A DNA stretch of 5,501 nucleotides. Source: Bacteroidales bacterium (lineage in GTDB: Bacteria > Bacteroidota > Bacteroidia > Bacteroidales > UBA7960). The stretch is from contig PWNY01000025.1 in NCBI GenBank assembly GCA_003557805.1, forward strand, positions 1 through 5,501, given 5' to 3'. Both the position numbers and the translations under genes were made by a program. Below the pieces are notes generated by a model. It was not told the origin of the DNA, did not search any database, and saw only the letters and a list, made by a program, of their open reading frames with translations. Shown in pieces: positions 1-5,501 of the stretch (positions are counted from its first letter, which is position 1; the number at the start of each line of letters is the position of its first letter).

Positions 1-2295
1 GCTACCGAGGCTGAGTCTGTAACCATTGAGATAGATAATGAGCTGATATTTGAAACCAATGAGCAGGACGTTGTTTATGAATATTATGCCGAAGAGCCGG
101 GTGACCTGCACATAAAGGCAACTGCATACGGAGAAGACGGAGAAACAAAGTCAGCCGAAACCACTGTATATATTATGCAGGAGGAGGTAGCAGAACAGCC
201 GCTTCCTCCGGGGGCTATAAACGGTATCAACTACATTGACGACAACACCGTGACCCTGGTACTGCATGACCCCCCTGCACTAAAGGAGTTTGTTTTTGTT
301 ATAGGTGATATGAACGACTGGACAGTTTCTGAGGAGCACCTTATGTACCGGACACCTGATGGTGAACATTTCTGGCTGACGGTAGACGGGTTGGAGGCAG
401 GAAAAGAGTACGGCTTCCAGTACTATATTGACGGGGAGATGAGGCTTGCGGACCCCTACACACACAAGGTGCTGGATCCATGGAACGACCGTTGGATAAG
501 CGATTTTAACTATCCCAGCCTGAAGGAGTACCCGGAAGGTAAAACCAACGGGCTGGTAAGCATCATGCACCCAGGCAGGGAGCCATATCAGTGGCAGACA
601 GAAGGTTTTACCCCCCCTGCAAAAGAGGACCTGGTAATATACGAACTGCTGGTCCGTGACTTTGTTGACACAGGGGCCATAAAGACAGTCATGGACTCTC
701 TTGATTATCTGCAGAACCTTGGTGTCAATGCAATTCAGCTTATGCCGGTGAACCAGTTCGAGGGAAACATATCCTGGGGTTATAACCCTGCCCTCTATTT
801 TGCCACTGACAAGGCCTATGGTACCCGTGAGGACTACAAACGCTTTATAGATGAGTGTCACAGCCGGGGCATTGCAGTTATTCTGGATATCGTTCTTAAC
901 CACAGTTTTAACCTCTCACCAATGGTACAGATGTATTTTGACCCGCATGCAGGAGGCTGGGGACAACCTCTGCCCGAAAACCCCTGGTACCTTGAAGAGT
1001 GCCCGCATGAACCCTGGTGCTGGGGAAACACCTTTGACCAGGACAGCCCCTATACCCATGAGTTCTTTAAAAGGGTAACCCAATACTGGCTTGAGGAGTT
1101 CAGGATAGACGGGTACCGCTTTGACTTCACCAAAGGTTTTACCAATCAGCAGACCGGTGGGGATGGCTGGAACTATGATGCGGCAAGGATCGCCAACCTT
1201 AAGCGCATAGCTGACCAGGCATGGGAGGTAAACCCCGATGCATACATAATTCTTGAGCATTTTACCGCCAACAATGAAGAGAGGGAGCTGTCCGACTACG
1301 GTATGATGCTTTGGGGGAATGTTACCTACAGCTATCAGGAAGCTGCCATGGGGTGGCTTGAGAATAGTAATTTCGAAAGGGTTTCATACAGTGAAAGAGG
1401 ATGGGATGATCCCCATCTTGTTGCTTACATGGAGAGCCATGACGAAGAGCGCATCATGTACAAGAACATCACCTTTGGGAACTCCACAAACCCGCAGCAT
1501 AACGTAAGGGATCTTACCACAGCACTGAAAAGGGCCGAACTTGTTGCAGCTTTTTACTTTCCGGTGCCCGGTCCGAAAATGATTTGGCAGTTCGGCGAGC
1601 TTGGATATGACTATTCCATTAACTACTGCGGGGATGGTATCATTGATGATGACTGCCGTACTGATCCAAAACCCATTCGCTGGGACTATTTTGATGACTG
1701 GAGAAGAAGAAGGGTTTATGATGTATACTCAATGCTTGCAGGGTTAAAGCAGGAACATGATGTTTTCCGTACAAATGATTACTCCCTTGACCTGGGTGGG
1801 CAGATGAAGCGTATACACCTTAACCATGCAGAGAACAATGTGGTTGTTGTTGGTAACTTCGGTGTTCAGCCCGGCAGTGTAAGCCCTGGTTTTCAGGAAA
1901 CAGGCACATGGTACGAGTTCTTCAGCCGTGAGCAGATGGAAGTAAGCGACGTTAACCAGGCAATCGACCTCCAACCAGGGGAGTACAGAATGTATTCCTC
2001 CCAGGAGTTCCCTGACCATGGAATACCCCTTGACACAAGGCGGGTTGCTGATATAAGGGATAATGAAAAGCCAGCTGTTTTTCCCAACCCTGCGAGGGGT
2101 TATGTCAGCATTCGTTCATCTTATGAGATAAGGGGTGTGAGCATAATAGACCTTATTGGCAGGACCGTGCTTGAGTCCGGGGGCGGTGCTTCCGAGATCC
2201 GGCTGAACCTTTCCGGGCTTCACCCCGGCATATACTTCATAAGGATAGACTCAGGCCAGGGTGTCCATACCGAGCGGATCCAGGTGGTCAGGTAG
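1..2295 (+). CDS. Secreted GH13 alpha-amylase-family enzyme with T9SS type A sorting domain (5' partial)
   Basis: The frame is open from base 1, so the start and signal peptide lie upstream; 764 residues are visible and numbered from base 1. Domains in order: an Ig-like beta segment (about 1-58), a CBM48/E-set module with GDMNDW at 102-107 (about 73-165), a GH13 barrel from about 209 to 570, a beta-rich C-domain (about 595-670), and a T9SS type A sorting domain starting VFPNPARG at 693-700 and running to the end. The GH13 motifs are intact: D296/N300/H301 (DIVLNH), R373 and nucleophile D375 (GYRFDFTKG), acid/base E419 (ILEHF), and H480/D481 (ESHDEER). It should hydrolyse or rearrange alpha-1,4-glucans outside the cell. 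Cys pairs C334/C340 and C543/C552 could form disulfides, as suits an exported protein. The internal ATG at 175 is not the start, because domain sequence continues upstream of it. The exact GH13 subfamily and specificity are not assigned. It is the first visible gene of a three-gene same-strand cluster. Confidence 0.93.
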   Translation, partial: ATEAESVTIEIDNELIFETNEQDVVYEYYAEEPGDLHIKATAYGEDGETKSAETTVYIMQEEVAEQPLPPGAINGINYIDDNTVTLVLHDPPALKEFVFVIGDMNDWTVSEEHLMYRTPDGEHFWLTVDGLEAGKEYGFQYYIDGEMRLADPYTHKVLDPWNDRWISDFNYPSLKEYPEGKTNGLVSIMHPGREPYQWQTEGFTPPAKEDLVIYELLVRDFVDTGAIKTVMDSLDYLQNLGVNAIQLMPVNQFEGNISWGYNPALYFATDKAYGTREDYKRFIDECHSRGIAVILDIVLNHSFNLSPMVQMYFDPHAGGWGQPLPENPWYLEECPHEPWCWGNTFDQDSPYTHEFFKRVTQYWLEEFRIDGYRFDFTKGFTNQQTGGDGWNYDAARIANLKRIADQAWEVNPDAYIILEHFTANNEERELSDYGMMLWGNVTYSYQEAAMGWLENSNFERVSYSERGWDDPHLVAYMESHDEERIMYKNITFGNSTNPQHNVRDLTTALKRAELVAAFYFPVPGPKMIWQFGELGYDYSINYCGDGIIDDDCRTDPKPIRWDYFDDWRRRRVYDVYSMLAGLKQEHDVFRTNDYSLDLGGQMKRIHLNHAENNVVVVGNFGVQPGSVSPGFQETGTWYEFFSREQMEVSDVNQAIDLQPGEYRMYSSQEFPDHGIPLDTRRVADIRDNEKPAVFPNPARGYVSIRSSYEIRGVSIIDLIGRTVLESGGGASEIRLNLSGLHPGIYFIRIDSGQGVHTERIQVVR

Positions 2296-2348
2296 GGTTG
2301 TTTTTACTGTTTTTGTTTTTTAAAAGGTCTTTGAATAAACTGTTTGGA
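2296..2348 (+). other. Short T-rich intergenic leader
   Basis: This is the 53-base gap between the amylase stop and the preferred ATG of the lipoprotein gene. It contains several T runs (around 2300-2332). I see no Shine-Dalgarno sequence, no convincing Bacteroidota promoter (TTTG with TAnnTTTG) and no GC-rich stem that would make the T runs a terminator. The frame of the next gene stays open through this stretch from a TTG at 2298, so a longer product is formally possible but would place an extra hydrophobic FLLFLFF stretch before the real signal peptide. The short gap favours co-transcription with the upstream gene. Confidence 0.5.
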
Positions 2349-3296
2349 ATGGTTGTGTTATCGGGTTTTGTAAAAAATGGATTATCAGGCAGGATCATAC
2401 TAAGATACCGCCTGGTTCTTTTAGTACTGGTCGCAGTTTTTTTATACGGTTCATGCAGCAGGGAGCCTGGGGCTCTTTTCGGAAATTACGAACGGTGCAG
2501 GGGGTTGATGGAACCTGTAATGCTTCAGGGAGATACAACTGTAGTTCCACTTTCGGATCTTTTCCTGTACAGGTGGGCAGGACAGGTTGATTCTGTTACA
2601 GGGACAGACCGCCTGAACTATATAACAGATGACAGTCAGAGACTGAACATAATGCCACGCTCCAACTTCATCCCGTATTTGTCTGAGATAAGGATCTGGG
2701 TAAAAGGGGTGCCATACAGCCTCCTTGTCAAAAGAGGCACAAGAGAAAGAATTGCATTTACCTTTGACCCGCAAGGTGATACCCGGTACAGCCGTGTCTT
2801 TCTTTCAGGCGACATGAACGGGTGGAACCCTGCCTCAACCCCGCTGAACATGATAGACGGCGTGTGGCAGACAAGGCTGGAGCTTGAACACGGAACCTAC
2901 AGGTACGTTTTGATCGCCAACGGCAGGGAGGTTACTGATCCTTCAGCGCCAAAAGTAACCGACCCTGAAAGCGGAAGGGAGTACTCCCTGCTTGAGGTTG
3001 GCACGGCAAACCAGAACCTCAGGCCATTGTTGAGTTTAGGAGAACAGCGGCGGGATATAATTGAAGTGTTGGTGGAAAATGGTGCCGGTGAGGTATTCGT
3101 GCTCTGGGAAAACCACAGCTTGCCGCCCGGGTATGTGTCGGGCATAGAGGAGGGCTCCTTCAGGGTGAGGATTCCTGCGGATGCGGCAAAAAGGCATGAG
3201 AGCACAATCAGGATATGGGCCTACAATGAAAACGGGCTTTCTGAACCCCTTCGAATAGAGCTTGAACAGGGAAGAATCAAAGAGGGGAGCTGGTAA
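2349..3296 (+). CDS. Lipoprotein with CBM48/AMPK-beta-like module and no catalytic domain
   Basis: This is a 315-residue protein when started at the ATG at 2349. I prefer that start over the in-frame TTG at 2298, because it places the basic region and the hydrophobic core (LVLLVLVAVFLYGSC) in the expected order; the next ATG lies after the lipobox. The acylated Cys is residue 36; the lipobox LYGSC is loose (Tyr at -3). After it come a poorly recognised segment (about 40-130), a CBM48/E-set module (about 134-218) with GDMNGW at 154-159, and a last beta-sandwich-like segment (about 237-304). No GH13 motif is present. The likely place is the periplasmic or outer face of the outer membrane, and the likely role is support or glucan binding for the amylases on either side; this is inferred from domain type and context. 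The architecture recalls the N-terminal half of large Bacteroidota amylases. The gene ends in tandem TAA codons (3294-3299), 33 bases before the next ATG. Confidence 0.82.
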   Translation: MVVLSGFVKNGLSGRIILRYRLVLLVLVAVFLYGSCSREPGALFGNYERCRGLMEPVMLQGDTTVVPLSDLFLYRWAGQVDSVTGTDRLNYITDDSQRLNIMPRSNFIPYLSEIRIWVKGVPYSLLVKRGTRERIAFTFDPQGDTRYSRVFLSGDMNGWNPASTPLNMIDGVWQTRLELEHGTYRYVLIANGREVTDPSAPKVTDPESGREYSLLEVGTANQNLRPLLSLGEQRRDIIEVLVENGAGEVFVLWENHSLPPGYVSGIEEGSFRVRIPADAAKRHESTIRIWAYNENGLSEPLRIELEQGRIKEGSW

Positions 3297-3329
3297 TAAC
3301 AGAAACCAAAACCACAAAAACCATAAAAT
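3297..3329 (+). promoter_or_regulatory. A-rich translation leader of the GH13 lipoprotein gene
   Basis: This 33-base spacer begins with a second in-frame TAA (3297-3299) and is strikingly A-rich: 19 of the 29 bases at 3301-3329 are A, and there is only one G. It has no Shine-Dalgarno sequence. Bacteroidota commonly start translation from A-rich, unstructured leaders, so this supports the ATG at 3330 as the start. It is too short to hold an obvious separate promoter, which favours one transcript with the upstream lipoprotein gene. The role is inferred from composition and position. Confidence 0.45.
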
Positions 3330-4733
3330 ATGAGAACGCAAAGATCACATTACCTGAAAATGTACAGGGCCATTTTTATTGCCCTTCTGTTTTTTTTGAC
3401 AACCTCATGTGGGCCCGCCCCCGACAGGGATGAAGATGCAATGGCGGTAACAGTAAGCAATGTAAACCACCCTGAGTGGAGCATCAATGCGAACATCTAT
3501 GAGGTGAACGTCAGGCAGTACACCCCTGAGGGGACATTCCGGGCATTCGAACAGCATCTTGACCGCCTCGGGGACATGGGGGTTGACATTCTATGGTTCA
3601 TGCCTATACAGCCAATTGGCCAGGAGAACCGGAAGGGAAGCCTTGGCAGCTACTACTCCATAAGTGACTATACCGCTGCCAACCCGGAGTTCGGCACCAT
3701 GTCGGAGTTCAAACAGGTCGTTGACAGGGCGCACGAAATGGGTATGTATGTAATACTGGACTGGGTGGCCAACCACACTGCCTGGGATCATTACTGGACA
3801 ATGAGTAACCCTGAATATTATGAAACCGGTGAAGACGGTAACTTCTTCCCCCCCGTAGATGACTGGTCGGATGTAATTCAGCTGGATTATGAAAACCAGG
3901 ACCTGTGGGATGCAATGATAGGGGAGATGCGTTTCTGGGTTGAGGAGATCGGCATTGACGGGTTCAGGTGTGATGTTGCGTATATGGTGCCTGTGGAGTT
4001 CTGGAACATGGCAAGGCAGGAGCTTGAACAGGTAAAACCGCTGTTCATGCTTGCCGAAGCTGAGACCCCCGAACTTCATGAACATGCATTCAATGCAGGA
4101 TATGGATGGAGGCTTCACCATATGATGAACGAAATAGCCGGAGGGGAGCTGGATGTTTCTGCTATTGATGAGTATTTCTTTGAAGATGATGCGGGAGGTT
4201 TTCCATACGGCTCTTACAAAATGTATTTTATAACCAACCATGACGAGAACTCATGGGCAGGGACAGAGTTTGACCGAATGGGAGATGGTGTTGAGGCGTT
4301 TGCGGTATTTACGGCGACCATTCCAGGCACAATACTGGTCTATTCCGGGCAGGAAGCAGGCTTTGACCGTATGCTTGAGTTCTTTGAAAAGGACCAGATA
4401 GACTGGGGCGACTACAAATACCACGATTTCTACAAAAAGCTCCTTGGTTTGAAGTCAGCCAATAAGGCATTGTGGAACGGTGACTTCGGAGGCGAGATGG
4501 TAAGGATCCATACAAACCATGATGATAAGGTCTTCACATTTGTAAGGGAAAATGAGGGGCACAGGGTTTTCACCGTACTGAACCTTTCCCCAGAACACCT
4601 TGAGGTGAGCTTTTCGGGCAATGAATATACAGGCAGCTATAAAGAGTTGTTTACAGAAGAGTCTGTAACTCTCGGGCCGGATCTTGAACTTGAACTGGAT
4701 CCCTGGGCATACCGGGTTTATTACGTACAATAG
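3330..4733 (+). CDS. GH13 alpha-amylase-family lipoprotein
   Basis: This 467-residue protein starts at the ATG at 3330, behind an A-rich leader; an alternative ATG at 3360 would also keep the signal peptide. A lipoprotein signal (hydrophobic AIFIALLFFLTTSC) gives acylated Cys27, followed by an acidic patch (D32, D34, E35, D36) resembling Bacteroidota surface-export signals. The rest is a compact GH13 barrel starting near residue 50 (ANIYEVNVRQYTPEGTF), with a short loop between strands 3 and 4 and a small C-terminal beta domain (about 385-467). The catalytic motifs are complete: D144/N148/H149 (DWVANH), R213 and nucleophile D215 (GFRCDVA), acid/base E243 (LAEAE), and H304/D305 (NHDEN). It should cleave alpha-glucosidic bonds in starch or maltodextrins at the cell envelope; exact specificity cannot be read from the sequence. 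It has no CBM-type module of its own, while the gene just upstream encodes one. It closely resembles a family of small Bacteroidota amylase lipoproteins known to me from memory. Its 3' end faces oadB with a 6-base gap. Confidence 0.92.
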   Translation: MRTQRSHYLKMYRAIFIALLFFLTTSCGPAPDRDEDAMAVTVSNVNHPEWSINANIYEVNVRQYTPEGTFRAFEQHLDRLGDMGVDILWFMPIQPIGQENRKGSLGSYYSISDYTAANPEFGTMSEFKQVVDRAHEMGMYVILDWVANHTAWDHYWTMSNPEYYETGEDGNFFPPVDDWSDVIQLDYENQDLWDAMIGEMRFWVEEIGIDGFRCDVAYMVPVEFWNMARQELEQVKPLFMLAEAETPELHEHAFNAGYGWRLHHMMNEIAGGELDVSAIDEYFFEDDAGGFPYGSYKMYFITNHDENSWAGTEFDRMGDGVEAFAVFTATIPGTILVYSGQEAGFDRMLEFFEKDQIDWGDYKYHDFYKKLLGLKSANKALWNGDFGGEMVRIHTNHDDKVFTFVRENEGHRVFTVLNLSPEHLEVSFSGNEYTGSYKELFTEESVTLGPDLELELDPWAYRVYYVQ

Positions 4734-4739
4734 GTCACT

Positions 4740-5501
4740 TTAACCAAGGAAGCTCAGAAGAATACCGGCGGCAATGGCGCTGCCGATCACACCTGATACA
4801 TTAGCAGCCATTGCATGCATCAGCAGATGGTTTGTCTTGTCATACTCAAGCCCTATATGCTGTGATACCCTGGCGCTGTCAGGAACTGCTGAAACACCCG
4901 AGTTTCCGATAAGCGGGTTTATCTTGTCATCGGCCGGTGAAAAATAGTTCATTATCTTGGCAAATATCACCCCGCTGAATGTCGCTATGGCAAATGCGGC
5001 GGCACCCAGTCCAAAGATCATGAGCGATTCGGTCGTGAGGAACACGGTAGCCTGGGTGGATGCACCAACTGTAAGGCCAAGGAATATCGTAACTATGTCG
5101 ACCAGGGAGGATCTTGCCGTTTCTGCCAGTCGGTTGGTAACACCACTCTCCTTAAGCAGGTTCCCGAAGAAAAGCATCCCGAGCAGCGGAAGTGCCGTCG
5201 GCATTATGAAGGTTGTAAGCAGTATCCCTATTATAGGGAATATAATCTTTTCCTGCTTGGGCACGGCCCTGGGGGGCTTCATCCTTATCACCCTTTCCTT
5301 CTTTGTGGTAAGCAGCCGCATTATGGGTGGCTGTATCACCGGCACCAGTGCCATATATGAATAGGCGGCGATTGCAATGGGCCCGATAAACTCAGGTGCC
5401 AGCTTCGATGAGAGGAATATGGCCGTGGGGCCGTCGGCTCCTCCGATAATTGCGATGGCTCCTGCCTGCTGAGGCTCAAAGCCCAGGTGGAGAGAGAAAG
5501 A
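4740..5501 (-). CDS. oadB: Na+-translocating decarboxylase beta subunit (OadB/GcdB/MmdB family), 5' partial
   Basis: The frame is open to the window edge; 253 C-terminal residues are visible out of roughly 370-430 usual for the family. The integral membrane beta subunit couples decarboxylation of carboxybiotin (from oxaloacetate, methylmalonyl-CoA or glutaconyl-CoA) to Na+ export. Family signatures are clear: GGADGPT with D23 (visible numbering) and Y49 in AAYSYMALVP match Klebsiella OadB D203 and Y229 in spacing. The segment from INPLIG to SAR holds N195, G199, S204 and R211, whose spacing matches N373, G377, S382 and R389. Several hydrophobic segments follow the pattern of a polytopic protein, and it ends with the usual glycine- and alanine-rich helix (SGVIGSAIAAGILLSF). 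The ATG at 5352-5354 is internal, since the GGADGPT region lies upstream of it. Which substrate the complex uses depends on the alpha subunit outside the window. In Bacteroidota this gene is often last in its operon, and its convergent 3' end here fits that. Confidence 0.95.
   Translation of the reverse strand, partial: SFSLHLGFEPQQAGAIAIIGGADGPTAIFLSSKLAPEFIGPIAIAAYSYMALVPVIQPPIMRLLTTKKERVIRMKPPRAVPKQEKIIFPIIGILLTTFIMPTALPLLGMLFFGNLLKESGVTNRLAETARSSLVDIVTIFLGLTVGASTQATVFLTTESLMIFGLGAAAFAIATFSGVIFAKIMNYFSPADDKINPLIGNSGVSAVPDSARVSQHIGLEYDKTNHLLMHAMAANVSGVIGSAIAAGILLSFLG

Noticed and set aside
280..903. A 207-codon minus-strand ORF opposite the first GH13 gene
   Set aside because: It lies fully antisense to strongly conserved GH13 coding sequence, shows no recognisable domain, and is explained as a shadow of the real frame.
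2296..2335. T runs after the first amylase gene as a possible intrinsic terminator
   Set aside because: I found no stable GC-rich stem directly before the T runs, and the next same-strand gene begins within 53 bases.
3297..3420. Possible frameshift joining the middle lipoprotein to the following GH13 gene as one broken enzyme
   Set aside because: Tandem stops, an A-rich leader and a complete lipoprotein signal peptide on the downstream protein show that it is a separate gene.
3848..3854. Run of seven C bases in the GH13 lipoprotein gene as a possible frameshift or phase-variation site
   Set aside because: The frame is intact across it, with conserved GH13 sequence on both sides, and a run of seven C alone is weak evidence for slippage.
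3591..4241. A 216-codon minus-strand ORF opposite the GH13 lipoprotein gene
   Set aside because: It covers the antisense of the catalytic motifs and has no domain of its own; the plus-strand frame fully explains the sequence.
5225..5239. Inverted repeat TCCCTA-TTA-TAGGGA
   Set aside because: It lies inside oadB and encodes conserved hydrophobic residues (FPIIGI); the stem is short and has no T run, so it is not a credible terminator or operator.
4957..5364. A 135-codon plus-strand ORF opposite oadB
   Set aside because: The minus strand encodes unmistakable decarboxylase beta-subunit motifs here, so this is a shadow frame.

Overview
The window reads as a piece of a Bacteroidota chromosome, most likely from a Bacteroidales or Marinilabiliales-type organism. 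Four signs support this: a type IX secretion (T9SS) type A C-terminal sorting domain on a secreted enzyme, short lipoprotein signal peptides ending in a Cys, A-rich translation leaders without a clear Shine-Dalgarno sequence, and a sodium-pump decarboxylase beta subunit typical of anaerobic or facultative members. The genus cannot be fixed from this sequence.

Layout. Three tightly spaced genes run left to right: (1) the 3' part of a large secreted GH13 alpha-amylase-type enzyme (1-2295, 5' end outside the window); (2) a 315-residue lipoprotein (2349-3296) with a CBM48/AMPK-beta-like module and flanking beta-rich segments but no catalytic domain; (3) a compact 467-residue GH13 lipoprotein enzyme (3330-4733). 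A convergent minus-strand gene (4740-5501, 5' end outside the window) encodes the membrane beta subunit of a Na+-translocating decarboxylase (OadB/GcdB/MmdB family). Coding density is very high; no non-coding stretch exceeds 53 bases. I see no RNA genes, mobile elements, CRISPR arrays or clear terminators.

How the genes fit together. Genes 1-3 look like one operon for alpha-glucan (starch, glycogen or maltodextrin) breakdown outside the cytoplasm. One amylase is exported through T9SS, and two proteins are lipid-anchored, one catalytic and one apparently non-catalytic. Both GH13 enzymes keep the full catalytic triad (Asp/Glu/Asp) and the conserved His/Arg residues. No susC/susD pair lies in the window. 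The decarboxylase subunit belongs to a separate, convergent unit concerned with sodium bioenergetics.

The oddest item is the middle lipoprotein. It looks like the N-terminal accessory half of a larger Bacteroidota amylase that stops, with tandem stop codons, about where a catalytic domain would normally begin. Two of the three sugar-contact positions that I could align to the AMPK-beta glycogen-binding site are replaced. I see no strong evidence for a wholly new system; this gene is the best candidate for a second look.
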